DNA of 64,000 nt from Asticcacaulis sp. YBE204 (GTDB taxonomy: Bacteria; Pseudomonadota; Alphaproteobacteria; Caulobacterales; Caulobacteraceae): NCBI RefSeq assembly GCF_000495855.1, contig NZ_AWGF01000003.1, positions 186,001 through 250,000 of the forward strand, read 5' to 3'. Position 1 is the stretch's first letter, and each line of letters opens with the position of its first letter. The notes beneath the pieces are model-generated. The model was not told the origin of the DNA. It searched no databases and was given only the letters and a program-made list of their open reading frames with translations. This document shows positions 51,301-60,543 of this stretch, piece after piece. Made by a program: the position numbers and the translations under genes.

Positions 51301-51857
51301 CCCGACTTGTCGTAGGCGAAACTCAGGTCGGGGCGGACCAGATGTACCGAGCGCAGCCGCGTCAGGGGCTGGCCGAAATTGAAGAAATTCAGATCGTAAT
51401 CGACATCGAAGCGCTCGATGACCAGATCGGGCTTGCCGGGCGCCCCCAGAACCGCACGGCCCGAGACGCTCTTCAGGCTTAGGCTATCGATGCGCAGTTC
51501 CGCCGGAATGCCCTGCGCCTTGAGCCAGTTCTGGGCGATTTCGCGGGCGATGTCCTTGCGCGCGGCGTAGGTGATAACGCCGACGGCCGCGGCGCTCCAC
51601 AGGGTCAGCAGCAACCAGCCCCCGGCGCGCAGACGACGCTTGCGGCGTTTGGACCGGTTATCGGACCGCGGATTGTCGCCCCCGCCGCCATCACCACCGG
51701 AACCGCCGGATGCACCGCCGCCACCCCGGCCTTTGGGGCCGGGCTTTTTTCCCTGTCCAACGACACGGGTGAAGCTGGAATGCGACGGCAGGCGGACGGG
51801 GAACATCAGTTCATTCCCGTCGGTCGGCGAGTCGTAAGGCAGGTCCAGAGTGCGCAA
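48321..51857 (-). CDS. ydbH: YdbH-like intermembrane lipid-bridge protein (AsmA-like)
   Basis: Up to 1178 residues; the ATG 17 codons in (MFPVRLPSHSSFTRVVGQGK) is an alternative start. A Gly-rich, then basic N-terminal stretch (GGGGASGGSGGDGGGG, RSKRRKRRLR) precedes one TM segment (AGGWLLLTLWSAAAVGVITY). The rest is long repeating beta sheet of the AsmA/TamB superfamily (DICARDTTGHIDFTGYV-type strands, ITVARGFLKGDGPGRISIKR), ending DVNYNLGQILSDVIAVQKRG as in the YdbH family. These proteins form a hydrophobic groove carrying phospholipids across the periplasm. It heads the ydbH-X-ynbE-ydbL operon. The Gly-rich cytoplasmic tail is unusual. Confidence 0.88.
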   Translation of the reverse strand: MRTLDLPYDSPTDGNELMFPVRLPSHSSFTRVVGQGKKPGPKGRGGGGASGGSGGDGGGGDNPRSDNRSKRRKRRLRAGGWLLLTLWSAAAVGVITYAARKDIAREIAQNWLKAQGIPAELRIDSLSLKSVSGRAVLGAPGKPDLVIERFDVDYDLNFFNFGQPLTRLRSVHLVRPDLSFAYDKSGFGFGTLDKLLKGSAGPGGDPPENILVEDARIRVRTDYGTIGATGGLNLVKGRLTALDLNLKPADLDGQMAQGHLSAGYVRIRAEKDAEAGEALRIEARLSAEELVLKTSDVEGDPDTHMQGVHTDLNLRVPYRQLSEEAARKSPLSGFDGLVSGRFAVRAAGMQGAAADVTVFEANTAIEGRMDVENTRLTFDGTTRLLSRADSLQTGTIDSRSLSFEGQDLSLKADLNLNETAVVTLKGPLHGTVGVLRQDTLFLKDAAVTLPEFALAQGEQGLEFGFHGQARAARIAQNDLILDTVTARLDGQGRSNTQGFELALDTDINSADGRYQGLAPLADDRVKVLAEGRRAAELSNTRLPPGTPPVPAAPEGPDVMVAMLRAVDRFSLRAEGVRVTLVNNDFDVKLTKTAIIRPKSGGEIRVAPGGNQVLISSRGRGALTLTTAGGDLPALTARVTDMGIGSEGAVSGRLNIETAFNFAPAYGVKLKADGRFITTPTGLDVRLDQCTNVTADRADIGGRMTNVTTRLCPVDAPLFSMSGSQWRAQGTFDTLIADAPDFQVKLNGGKGRFDAFTFADTQGVGFKVALDNLAAADALEIPRFHPVVVTGDVAQGRKTLDGRLKVYAADPVVRKRAPDSVADVVLTSDLATGAGRLDITTPNLTFTPDKLQPLDLTPLVAGVMARDTTGHIDFTGYVGWSKDGSVSGGTALLQNLTFTSPAGLAEGLNGRIVFDNLSPLNSAPGQTITVNKVTSFVPLTDVTAVMQFAGETLKLERANVTSPGGVFALEPMDVPFDLAKGLKGALYFEHVDFGKVVEASAFGKDVDFVGRVSGRVPFEFKDDKITVARGFLKGDGPGRISIKRAGLQDVTPDGKVTQTVEGGGAKTITAAPANTLENFAYQAMEHLAYSNLDAYIGTNDKGILGFNFHIQGKYDPPERREAKIPLFEFLRGRIAQQPIDLPSDTPVNLNLDVNYNLGQILSDVIAVQKRGGFDWSPKK

Positions 51858-52410
51858 ACAGGTCTTCGTCTGTAAAAATAGCGGAAGGATGTTTTACTAT
51901 GCCACGCATGTCTTAAAAATTCCGGCCTTTTTCGATTCTTTTTTAACCCTGATATCGCGTCGCCGACACTTACAATGACGTTAAGGCGGCGAATCTGTTC
52001 CGTCGGCGGACGGCTCGCCTGCAAATTCTTAACGAATAGTGACTGGTTTTCGTCACTTAGAATGAATACCGCGATTATAAAATTCCCGTAAGCGGGACAT
52101 CAAAGCGCCGCGATTAAGGGCGATATTAACCTTCTCGGCCTATTGAGGATGCCGGAATACCGGTATCGCGTATAGGTTTTGTCGGCATAACGCCGCTGTC
52201 GCTGCCTTATTGTCGCCTTATTTTGGCGTAAGCAGGGCCTTTAACACTTTCGGGACTCAGCCCATACCTGTCCACAGGTTTAAACGGCTGCGTCGTGTTT
52301 CCCCGTATAGGGGAATGCTTAGGCTACCTTTTTGGGCGGCGGAGAAAACGGCTCCGTTTTGAGTAACAGCCCGCGTTGATGTAACCCTTGTATCCCGTTT
52401 ACGGAATTAA
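51858..52410. other. 553-bp divergent intergenic region between ydbH and the M23 peptidase
   Basis: No gene is seen. It is AT-richer than its surroundings, with several TTAA motifs (including TTAA-GGGCGATA-TTAA near 52120, one base longer than a CtrA box) and small palindromes such as GGAATACCGGTAT. It must hold the promoters of ydbH and of the peptidase gene, whose leader would be long. Confidence 0.5.
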
Positions 52411-53868
52411 ATGGCTCAACTCGATCCCCGTCGCCAACCTGTTCGCCTGACGCCGATGGTCTTTGTCTCGGCGGCCGCGCTGACGGTCGGCACGCTCCTG
52501 TGGCGCGTTTTCCAGCCCATGCCCTCGACCCTGCCGGTGATGGACCCGTCCGCCGTTCTGGCGCTGGAAACCCGCGCCCTGGCCGAAGCCGCCGCGCGTC
52601 CAGGCTTCGCGCAACCTACCAATATCCAGATCATGATCCGCGCCGGCGAGACCCTGTCTCAGGCCCTGACGCGGTCGGGCGTCTCATCCAAGGAAGCGCA
52701 GGAGGCTGTCGGCCTGCTGTCGCAGGCCTTCGACGTCGTCAATGTCACCAAGGGCATGAGCGTTCAGGCCGCCATCGCGCGCCCGGAAGAAGGCCGCAAG
52801 CCCGCCCAACTGCTGGGCCTCACGGTCCGCACCGGCCCCGCCAAGCAACTGACCCTGACCACCAGCCACGACGGCACCATGCGTCTGCGAGCTCTGGAAG
52901 AATCCGTCCGCGACGAGCGCCGTGTGGCGATCGGCACCATCGACGGCTCGCTGATCACATCGGCCACGGCACTAGGGGCGACGCCGAACGTGACCGGTCA
53001 GGTGCTCAAACTCTTCGCGCACAAGATCGACTTCGAACGCGACATCAAGGCGGGCGACACCTTCAAGCTGGTCTTCGACCGCAAGGTGACCGAAAGCGGT
53101 CGCGTCGTGGAATCCGGCAATCTTCTGTACGCCGAAATCAACGCCAAGGGCGGGGTGACGCGCTTCTATTCCTATAAGCGCAAGGGCGACAAGGACGCGC
53201 AGTTCTTCGACGAGGCGGGCAAGAATATCAAGGGCTTCCTGCTGGCCACGCCGGTCGCGGCGGCGCGTACCTCGTCGGGCTTCGGCATGCGCCGTCACCC
53301 GATCCAGGGCTTCATGAAGATGCACACCGGCATCGACTTCGCCGCAGGCACCGGAACGCCGATCTACGCCGCCGGTGACGGCGTGGTCGCCGACGCCAAG
53401 TGGTGGGGCGGTTACGGTCGCTGGGTTCGCATCGCACACAACAAGGACTGGGCCACCGGCTATGCGCACATGTCGCAGATCCGCGTCCGCCCGGGCCAGC
53501 AGGTCCGTCAGGGCGATCTGATCGGCTATGTGGGTTCGACCGGCAATTCGACCGGTCCGCACCTGCATTTCGAGGTGTGGTACAAGAACCATCCGATGAA
53601 CCCGAAGGATGCCAAGGTGCCGCAGGGCACGATCCTGGCCGGGAACGATCTGGTCGTGTTCAATGCGCGCAAGCACGAGATCGACTCGATGATCGCCATG
53701 GCCGATCAGAAGCGCACGCAGGACAATGCCGCGTCGCAAACCCTGGCCATGAAGGCCAGCCCTTATCAGTACGAAGACACGGGCGCCGCTAACAAGCTGG
53801 TCGCCAAGACCGAGCGCAAGAACATCCCGCTCCGCCCGGCATTGTCTTCGACACGCGGCAGTAACTAA
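52411..53868 (+). CDS. M23-family peptidase (LytM domain)
   Basis: 485 residues. One hydrophobic N-terminal segment (LTPMVFVSAAALTVGTLLWR) anchors or exports it. Residues about 70-230 are an OapA/LysM-like region (IMIRAGETLSQALTRSGVSS). The M23 domain at about 295-400 is complete: RRHPIQGFMKMHTGIDFAAG supplies the HxxxD zinc ligands, and GPHLHFEVW the HxH. It is predicted to cut peptidoglycan cross-links; some LytM proteins have lost activity, but the ligands are intact here. The tail is basic. No operon partner. Confidence 0.92.
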   Translation: MAQLDPRRQPVRLTPMVFVSAAALTVGTLLWRVFQPMPSTLPVMDPSAVLALETRALAEAAARPGFAQPTNIQIMIRAGETLSQALTRSGVSSKEAQEAVGLLSQAFDVVNVTKGMSVQAAIARPEEGRKPAQLLGLTVRTGPAKQLTLTTSHDGTMRLRALEESVRDERRVAIGTIDGSLITSATALGATPNVTGQVLKLFAHKIDFERDIKAGDTFKLVFDRKVTESGRVVESGNLLYAEINAKGGVTRFYSYKRKGDKDAQFFDEAGKNIKGFLLATPVAAARTSSGFGMRRHPIQGFMKMHTGIDFAAGTGTPIYAAGDGVVADAKWWGGYGRWVRIAHNKDWATGYAHMSQIRVRPGQQVRQGDLIGYVGSTGNSTGPHLHFEVWYKNHPMNPKDAKVPQGTILAGNDLVVFNARKHEIDSMIAMADQKRTQDNAASQTLAMKASPYQYEDTGAANKLVAKTERKNIPLRPALSSTRGSN

Positions 53869-53974
53869 ACCGATCCTCGTTATTTTTGATTTCTCGCGAA
53901 ACAAGTTCCTTGTCTCGGCGTGAAACCAAGTTAAGACTTTCGCCCATTGAAATTTGCAAGCGAAAGGCACACCG

Positions 53975-56434
53975 ATGAGGATCAAAAACGGACGGCGGAC
54001 TAGTGTCGCCCTGCTGGCGTTTTCGGCGCTGATCGCCTTCGCGCCGCTGCACGCTGCCGAGAGTGGTTACAAGACGCCGCCCGCCCCGATTGCACAGATA
54101 CTCGATGCCGCGCCCACACCCTCCGTCATGGTCAGCCCGGAACGCAAGGTCATGGCGCTGCTGGGGCGCGAGAACCTGCCCTCCATCGCCGCCGTGTCCG
54201 AACCCATCCTGCGTCTGGCCGGCTACCGCATCAATCCGCGCAACAACGGCCCCATCGAGGCGCGCGCCCTGTGGCTGAACAGCCTGTCGTTCGAGGATGT
54301 CGCCACCGGCAAGGTGCGCGAGGTCGCCCTGCCCAAAGGGACGCGCTTTCTGACGCCGCGCTGGTCCGCCGATGGGTCGAAGCTGGCCTTCCTTGCCGAT
54401 GCGGACGGCGGATTGGCCCTTTGGGTCGTCGATGTAAAGACCGCCACGGCCACGAAGCTCACCGACGGCATCGTCAATGCGGCGTTCAGCGCCTCGTTCG
54501 ACTGGACGCCCGACGGACAGGCTCTGCTGATCCCGGCCATCGTTGCCGGTCGCGGCGCCCCGCCGGTCGAGGACACCACGCCGACCGGTCCCATCGTGCA
54601 AGAGTCCAAAGGCCGCAGCGCCGCTATCCGCACCTATCAGGACCTGCTCGGCAACGCCCACGACGAAGCCCTGTTCGACTACTATTTCACCTCGCAACTG
54701 ACCCGCGTGGCCTTCGACGGCACGACAAAGACTATCGGCCAGCCCGCCATCTATGCCGGGATCGCCGTGTCGCCCGACGGCAAGTACCTGCTGACGACCA
54801 AGCTCAAGCGCCCCTACTCCTATCTGGTCCCCGCCGGGCGTTTCCCAACCGAGATCGCGGTGTCGACCATAGACGGACAGCCGGTGAAGGTGCTGGCCGA
54901 CCGGCCTTTGACCGACAACCTGCCCGCGGCGTTCGACGCGGTGCCTGTCGGCGTGCGTTCGGTCTCGTGGCGTTCGGACGCGCCGTCGACCCTCGTCTGG
55001 GCCGAGGCGCAGGACGGTGGCAATCCCAAGACCAAGGTCGCCATCCACGACAGCCTGTTCACGCTGAACGCACCGTTCGATGGTGCGCCGGTCAAGCTGA
55101 TCGATCTTGAACAACGCTATGCCGGGCTCGACTGGGGCCGCACCGATGTGGCGCTGGTCACCAGCCGCTGGTTCGACACGCGCAACGAAAAGCTGTTCCT
55201 GATCGATCCGTCGAAGCCCGGAACGGGTAAGGTGATCGGCGATCGCAACTATCAGGACCGCTACAACGATCCCGGCTCGGTCGTCAGCCGCCGCACCAAG
55301 GACGGCGAGACCGTTCTGCACTTCACGCCAGACGGCAAGTCGGTCTTCGTCACCGGCTCTGGCGCTTCTGCGGCGGGCGAGTTCCCGTTCGTGGGCCAGA
55401 TGTCGCTCGCCGACGGCAAGGTGACCCGCCTGTGGCAGTCCGCCGCGCCGTACTACGAAGCCCCGGTGGCCCTGGCCGACGAGGCGGGCAAGACCGTCAT
55501 CACCCGCCGCGAAAGCAAGACCGACGCGCCGAACTACTTCATCCGTCCGGTCGCCACGAGCAGCAAGCCGCGCGCCCTGACCGCCTTCCCCGACCGCGCG
55601 CCGCAATTCGCGGGCGTCAGCAAGCAGACCATCACCTATCAGCGCGCCGACGGCGTCAAACTGTCCGGCACCCTGTACCTGCCGGCGGGGTACGACAAGG
55701 CCAAGGACGGTCCGCTGCCGCTTCTCATGTGGGCCTATCCGGAAGAATTCACCGACGCTTCGGTCGCCGGTCAGACGGTCGACAGCGGCAACCGCTTCAC
55801 GCGTCCGGGCGGCATCAGCCACCTGTTCCTGCTGACGCAGGGCTATGCGGTGCTCGATGGCCCCTCCATGCCGATCATCGGCAAGGACGGCGCCGAGCCG
55901 AACGACACCTATGTCGAGCAACTGACCGCCAGCGCGAAAGCCGCCGTCGACGCCGTGGTGGCTTTGGGCGTCGCCGACCGCAACCGCATCGCGGTGGGCG
56001 GCCACTCCTACGGGGCGTTCATGACGGCAAACCTTCTGGCCCACACCGACCTGTTCCGCGCCGGGATCGCGCGCTCGGGGGCCTATAACCGGACCCTGAC
56101 GCCGTTCGGGTTCCAGTCGGAGCAACGCACTTACTGGGAAGCGACCAAGACCTATACCGAGATGAGCCCGTTCACCTATGTGCGTAACATCAAGGACCCG
56201 ATCCTGCTCATCCACGGGGAAGCGGACGACAATTCCGGCACCTTCCCGGTCCAGAGCGAGCGCTTCTATGCGGCGCTCAAAGGCGCGGGGGCCAATGTCC
56301 GCTACGTCGTCCTGCCGAACGAGGCGCACGGTTACCGCGCGCGGGAATCGACCCTGCATACCTTGTGGGAAATGACCGACTGGCTGGATAAGTACGTGAA
56401 GAACGCCCCGCCGCGCCCGGCGAAAAAAGACTGA
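53975..56434 (+). CDS. S9-family peptidase (prolyl oligopeptidase/DPP type), exported
   Basis: 819 residues from the ATG at 53975 (MRIKNGRRTSVALLAFSALI, signal peptide ending HAA); an in-frame start 21 nt earlier uses TTG and is less likely. The N-terminal beta-propeller of about 500 residues has WD-like blades (LTPRWSADGSKLAFLADADG). The C-terminal alpha/beta-hydrolase has S678 in GGHSYGAFMTANLLAHTDLF, the aspartate in LLIHGEADDNSGTFP and the histidine in NEAHGYRARES. It may cleave short peptides after Pro, Glu or another small set of residues; specificity unknown. Stands alone. Confidence 0.93.
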   Translation: MRIKNGRRTSVALLAFSALIAFAPLHAAESGYKTPPAPIAQILDAAPTPSVMVSPERKVMALLGRENLPSIAAVSEPILRLAGYRINPRNNGPIEARALWLNSLSFEDVATGKVREVALPKGTRFLTPRWSADGSKLAFLADADGGLALWVVDVKTATATKLTDGIVNAAFSASFDWTPDGQALLIPAIVAGRGAPPVEDTTPTGPIVQESKGRSAAIRTYQDLLGNAHDEALFDYYFTSQLTRVAFDGTTKTIGQPAIYAGIAVSPDGKYLLTTKLKRPYSYLVPAGRFPTEIAVSTIDGQPVKVLADRPLTDNLPAAFDAVPVGVRSVSWRSDAPSTLVWAEAQDGGNPKTKVAIHDSLFTLNAPFDGAPVKLIDLEQRYAGLDWGRTDVALVTSRWFDTRNEKLFLIDPSKPGTGKVIGDRNYQDRYNDPGSVVSRRTKDGETVLHFTPDGKSVFVTGSGASAAGEFPFVGQMSLADGKVTRLWQSAAPYYEAPVALADEAGKTVITRRESKTDAPNYFIRPVATSSKPRALTAFPDRAPQFAGVSKQTITYQRADGVKLSGTLYLPAGYDKAKDGPLPLLMWAYPEEFTDASVAGQTVDSGNRFTRPGGISHLFLLTQGYAVLDGPSMPIIGKDGAEPNDTYVEQLTASAKAAVDAVVALGVADRNRIAVGGHSYGAFMTANLLAHTDLFRAGIARSGAYNRTLTPFGFQSEQRTYWEATKTYTEMSPFTYVRNIKDPILLIHGEADDNSGTFPVQSERFYAALKGAGANVRYVVLPNEAHGYRARESTLHTLWEMTDWLDKYVKNAPPRPAKKD

Positions 56435-56493
56435 TCGGTCAGAACCCACGACCCGAAGCCCTCTGGCGACCATGCCGGAGGGCTTCGTCGTTT

Positions 56494-57816
56494 TCAGGTG
56501 TCCGGCACGGCTTCCGGCGCTTGAGCATAGGCCGCCGACAGGTCGCGGTAATAGCGCGATCTCAAGGCCAGAACGGTGACCCCGACACCGACGACGCCTG
56601 CCAGCGTAAAGACCAGGGCTATGCCGCGCGCCGGACCGGTGCCGAACCAGCCGCCGATGGCCTCAGCTCCGGCCCCGTCGGTCATGAACGGGATGATAAC
56701 GAACTGCGTCAGTGGCCCGATCAGGAACGCCGTCAGAGGCGAGGCGGCCTGTTCGATCGACTGCGCGAAGCCGAAGACGCGGCCCTGACGCTCCGGTGGC
56801 ACGACCTTTTGCAGCGTCGTCTGCTCCGCGGCTTCCGCATAAGGCCCCAGCAGCATCCACACGAAGCAGCCGAAGGCTAGCAGCCAGATCGAGGCTTGCA
56901 GGGTGAAAACGCAGCAGACGCTCCACGTGATCAGATTGACCAGCAGGAGCGTGCGGACGGGGTTCTTGCCCAGGCCGGTCTTTGAAATGACGATACCGCT
57001 GAGGATAAAGGCGGTCGACAACGCTCCGAACAGCAGCCCCCAGACCTGCACCGAGACCAGCGACAGGCCGTAGGCGTCGAGCAGGGCCATGAAGATGCCA
57101 CCGAGGAAGTTGTTGAAGGTCGCGAAGAAGATCAGGGCAAACAGGCCCGGCACACCGGCGATCACACGGATCGTGCCCTTGATATCGATGCGTTTCGGCT
57201 CGGCTGGCGCATCGGGATGGGCCTCCACACGGCCTTCATCGAGGCGCACCCACAGCAAATGCGCAAAGACGACAAGGGTCAGCACGACGGCCAGCATCAG
57301 CGCCACCACCATGCCGCCCCACCCGACCAGAAGCCCGCTGATCACCGAGGTGGTCAGGAACCCTATGCCCGTCACCATGCCGACGAGGCCGTTGGCCTTG
57401 TCACGGCGGTCTTCGGGGATCAGCATCGTCACCAGTGTCGGCAGAGCGATGGCGCGGATATTGCCCGCGATTACCCCCAGCATGACCAGCAGCACTAGAA
57501 TCCACAGATAAGGCGCATAAGGATTGGCAAATACGCCCTTGGGCGACAGCAGCAACAAAGCCAGCGACGCCACGTAGAAGCCCGTCGAGACGACGCTTGA
57601 CCCCAGCATGACCAGCTTTTTGGAATGATGATCGACCAGGCTGCCGAACCAGAAGCCGAAGCCCGCCGTGAAGACCAGATAGACACCCGCAATCATCCCG
57701 GTCGCAAACACCGACTGCGTCTCGATATAGACCCAGAAGGTCAGGGCGAACCAGACCGTAAAATTGATGATATTGGCGATCAGGTTGTTGCCGAGCAAGT
57801 GATAGAAAGCGGCCAT
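56494..57816 (-). CDS. Major facilitator superfamily transporter
   Basis: 440 residues with about 12 hydrophobic segments (IIANIINFTVWFALTFWVYI, VLLVMLGVIAGNIRAIALPT, GTGPARGIALVFTLAGVVGV). Motif A-like residues follow TM2 (GSLVDHHSKKLVMLGSSVVS). It resembles the MFS exporters of the ErmB/TetA-like and enterobactin-exporter type rather than sugar symporters, but the substrate is not predictable. It is just downstream of a second MFS gene on the same strand (27 bp apart), forming a likely operon. Confidence 0.88.
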   Translation of the reverse strand: MAAFYHLLGNNLIANIINFTVWFALTFWVYIETQSVFATGMIAGVYLVFTAGFGFWFGSLVDHHSKKLVMLGSSVVSTGFYVASLALLLLSPKGVFANPYAPYLWILVLLVMLGVIAGNIRAIALPTLVTMLIPEDRRDKANGLVGMVTGIGFLTTSVISGLLVGWGGMVVALMLAVVLTLVVFAHLLWVRLDEGRVEAHPDAPAEPKRIDIKGTIRVIAGVPGLFALIFFATFNNFLGGIFMALLDAYGLSLVSVQVWGLLFGALSTAFILSGIVISKTGLGKNPVRTLLLVNLITWSVCCVFTLQASIWLLAFGCFVWMLLGPYAEAAEQTTLQKVVPPERQGRVFGFAQSIEQAASPLTAFLIGPLTQFVIIPFMTDGAGAEAIGGWFGTGPARGIALVFTLAGVVGVGVTVLALRSRYYRDLSAAYAQAPEAVPDT

Positions 57817-57843
57817 GCTGCCTCCGGAGTTGAGGCAGCTACC

Positions 57844-59121
57844 CTATTCCAGCTTATCGACGCGGTACAGGGCCGGAAACAGCTTGATCCACGCGCCGGT
57901 AACCAGAATCGCCCCTACCCCGCCGAACAGGGCCGCCCCCACCGGGCCGAGCAACCGCGTTGCCACGCCGCTTTCGAATTCGCCCAGTTCGTTCGATGCG
58001 CCGATGAACAGGTAGGACACCGCCGCCACCCGCCCGCGCATCGGATCGGGCGTAACGATCTGCACCAGTGTGCCGCGCACGAAGACGCTGACCATGTCGG
58101 CGGCCCCGAGGATGGCGAGCGCCGCAACCGACACGGCGATATTGGTCGAGAGCCCGAAAATGACGGTCATCAGGCCGAACACGGCGACGCCGCCGTACAT
58201 CCATTTACCGGCCTGATATTTTAGCGGCCTGCGGGCCAGCCAGATGGCGGTGAGCATCGCGCCGGCTGCGGGGGCTGCGCGCAATGCGCCATAGCCGATT
58301 TCCCCCGCGTGCAGTACGTCGCGCGCGAAGATCGGCAACAAAGCCGTCGCCCCGCCGAGTAGCACCGCCGCCAGATCGAGCGACAAGGCGCCGAAGACGA
58401 TCTTGTTGGTCCAGATATAGATCAGGCCTTCGCGGACCATCTCCATCTTGGAGCCGGTCGGGGCATTGACGGGCCGCGTATCGATTTTCAGCGTCGCTAC
58501 GAGCGCGCCGCCGATAAAAAACAACGCCGCCGACACGCCATAGGCGAACAGGGCCGAGACGCTGAGCAAGACGCCGCTGAGCGCTGCACCGGAAATACCG
58601 CCGATCTGAAAGGCCAGCGCGTTCGACGCGATAGCGCGCGGCAGGACCGATTTCGGGACCAGCATCGGGCCGATGGCGCTCGACGCCGGCGCGATAAAGG
58701 CCCGCGTCGCGCCGAGGAAGAACGACAGGACGATCAGGCCAACGATCGGCGGGTGCGCCTGGGTGGACAACGCCATATAGCCGAGCGCGATAAGGGCCTG
58801 CGCCGCGATGGTATAGCCCATGATCTTCTTGCGGTCGTAGCGGTCCGCCAATATCCCCGCCGGGAGCGTGAAGGTGAACATGGCGATGAACTGCGTCAAA
58901 CCCATGATGCCGATATAGAGCGCCGCCTCGCCGATGCCGGAGTCCTTGCGTGCGGTCTCGTATATCTGCCAGGCGATGACCGCGCTCTGCGACGAAAACC
59001 CGAACACCGAACACAGGCGCGCGATCCAGAAATTGCGGTAGGCCGGTATCTGAAACGGGTTTTGCGGTTCGGGCGCGGCGGGCGGTTCGGAAACGATTTC
59101 AGGCGAAACGGGATTGGTCAA
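57844..59121 (-). CDS. Major facilitator superfamily transporter
   Basis: About 425 residues. The only sensible start in frame after the long basic leader is the TTG at 59121 (LTNPVSPEIVSEPPAAPEPQ); the first ATG in the frame (59208) would overlap the divergent dapE start. There are twelve hydrophobic segments, with an MFS motif A (AGILADRYDRKKIMGYTIAA) after TM2. It belongs to the EntS/MFS_3-like exporters (FWIARLCSVFGFSSQSAVIA, IYETARKDSG). Substrate unknown. Only 85 bp separate it from dapE, so the promoters overlap. Confidence 0.86.
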   Translation of the reverse strand: MTNPVSPEIVSEPPAAPEPQNPFQIPAYRNFWIARLCSVFGFSSQSAVIAWQIYETARKDSGIGEAALYIGIMGLTQFIAMFTFTLPAGILADRYDRKKIMGYTIAAQALIALGYMALSTQAHPPIVGLIVLSFFLGATRAFIAPASSAIGPMLVPKSVLPRAIASNALAFQIGGISGAALSGVLLSVSALFAYGVSAALFFIGGALVATLKIDTRPVNAPTGSKMEMVREGLIYIWTNKIVFGALSLDLAAVLLGGATALLPIFARDVLHAGEIGYGALRAAPAAGAMLTAIWLARRPLKYQAGKWMYGGVAVFGLMTVIFGLSTNIAVSVAALAILGAADMVSVFVRGTLVQIVTPDPMRGRVAAVSYLFIGASNELGEFESGVATRLLGPVGAALFGGVGAILVTGAWIKLFPALYRVDKLE

Positions 59122-59206
59122 GGCAGGGCATCCGATACGAAACACAGAGGTGGCGCGGCGTCTTTTTTGCTTTTGTTTGGGCCAAAGTCGTCTTACACCA
59201 CGCGGC

Positions 59207-60370
59207 ATGGCGAATACACAAAAACCTTATGAGAATTCCTTGGACCCGGTCGAGCTTACGCAGGCGCTGATCAACCACGCCTCGGTGACGCCGGTCGATG
59301 CCGGGGCGATGGACCGCGTGCAACGGACGCTGGAAGCGCTGGGCTTTGCCTGCGAGCGGCTGAAGTTCGGCGAGATCGAGAACCTCTATGCCCGTCGCGG
59401 CACGGCGTCGCCGAACCTGTGCTTCGCCGGTCATACCGACGTGGTCCCCGAAGGCGCGACCGAGGGTTGGCGTTCCGACCCCTTCGCCGCAACCATCGTC
59501 GATGGCATCCTGACAGGACGCGGGGCCGTAGATATGAAGGGCGGGATCGCCGCCTGGATCGCCGCCGTATCGCGCTTCGACGACGTACCGGGCTCGCTGT
59601 CCTTCCTGATCACCGGCGACGAGGAGGGCGAGGCCATCGACGGCACCAAGAAGGTCGTCGAACACCTGCAACAGACCGGCGAGGTCATCGACCACTGCAT
59701 CGTCGGCGAACCGACCTCTTCGGCGGTCCTGGGCGACATGATCAAGGTCGGCCGTCGCGGCTCCATCAATGTCACGATCACCGTCACCGGCAAACAGGGC
59801 CACGTCGCCTATCCGCAACGTGCCCTGAACCCCGTGCCGGTGCTGGTCGCCATCATGGCCGAACTGGATGCCCGCGTGCTGGATGAAGGTTACGAGCGGT
59901 TTTTGCCGTCGAACCTTGAGATCACCACCTTCGACGTTGCCAACACAACGACCAATCTTATCCCGCAATCGGCCAGCGGGCGTATCAATATCCGCTTCAA
60001 TCCGAGCCATTCCGGGGCGTCCTTGCAGGCATGGATCGAAGGCGTCTGCGCCCGTCATGCCGAACGCACCGGCGCGAAAGTCGAGGCGAGAACCGCCATT
60101 TCCGGCGAGGCCTTCCTGACCGAAGCCGGGCCCTTCGTCGATGTCATTCAGGACACCATCCGCGATGTGCTGAAAGTCGAGGCCGATCCGTCGACGACCG
60201 GTGGCACGTCGGACGCGCGCTTTATCCGCGCTTTGTGCCCTGTGGTCGAGTTCGGGCTGGTGGGCCAGACCATGCACCAGGTCAACGAGTCGACGCCCGT
60301 GCAGGATTTGCACGATTTGACGGATGCCTATGCGAAGTTAATCGAACGGTATTTCAAGGTATTTGCGTAA
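59207..60370 (+). CDS. dapE: Succinyl-diaminopimelate desuccinylase
   Basis: 387 residues from the ATG at 59207 (MANTQKPYENSLDPVELTQA). An M20-family di-zinc enzyme: NLCFAGHTDVVPEGATEGWR and GRGAVDMKGGIAAWIAAVSR hold metal ligands, ITGDEEGEAIDGTKKVVEHL the catalytic glutamate, and FGLVGQTMHQVNESTPVQDL the C-terminal histidine. It hydrolyses N-succinyl-L,L-diaminopimelate in the lysine and peptidoglycan precursor pathway. It is transcribed divergently from the MFS pair and followed by a palindromic element. Confidence 0.96.
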   Translation: MANTQKPYENSLDPVELTQALINHASVTPVDAGAMDRVQRTLEALGFACERLKFGEIENLYARRGTASPNLCFAGHTDVVPEGATEGWRSDPFAATIVDGILTGRGAVDMKGGIAAWIAAVSRFDDVPGSLSFLITGDEEGEAIDGTKKVVEHLQQTGEVIDHCIVGEPTSSAVLGDMIKVGRRGSINVTITVTGKQGHVAYPQRALNPVPVLVAIMAELDARVLDEGYERFLPSNLEITTFDVANTTTNLIPQSASGRINIRFNPSHSGASLQAWIEGVCARHAERTGAKVEARTAISGEAFLTEAGPFVDVIQDTIRDVLKVEADPSTTGGTSDARFIRALCPVVEFGLVGQTMHQVNESTPVQDLHDLTDAYAKLIERYFKVFA

Positions 60371-60543
60371 CTCCCTCCTCCCTGTCGCGCAGCGATGGGG
60401 AGGTGGCAGACTGCGAAGCAGGCTGACGGAGGGGGATGACTCCGAAAGTCTGAACACACTGAAATGCTTGGCGTTATCCCCCTCCGTCACGCCTTCGGCG
60501 CGCCACCTCCCCATCTTTGCCCAAAGGCTCGATAGGGAGGAGA
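60371..60543. repeat. Two-ended palindromic element, CTCCTCCCT family, copy 3
   Basis: 173 bp directly after the dapE stop, bounded by CTCCCTCCTCCCT and AGGGAGGAG, with inner CTGACGGAGGGGG / CCCCCTCCGTCA. It lies between the convergent dapE and truA. Confidence 0.8.

Noticed and set aside
53789-56473. 894-residue minus-strand open frame opposite the S9 peptidase gene
   Set aside because: It is the antisense shadow of a GC-rich gene: composition is Arg/Gly/Val/Asp-rich with no family motif, while the plus strand encodes a complete peptidase with its catalytic triad.
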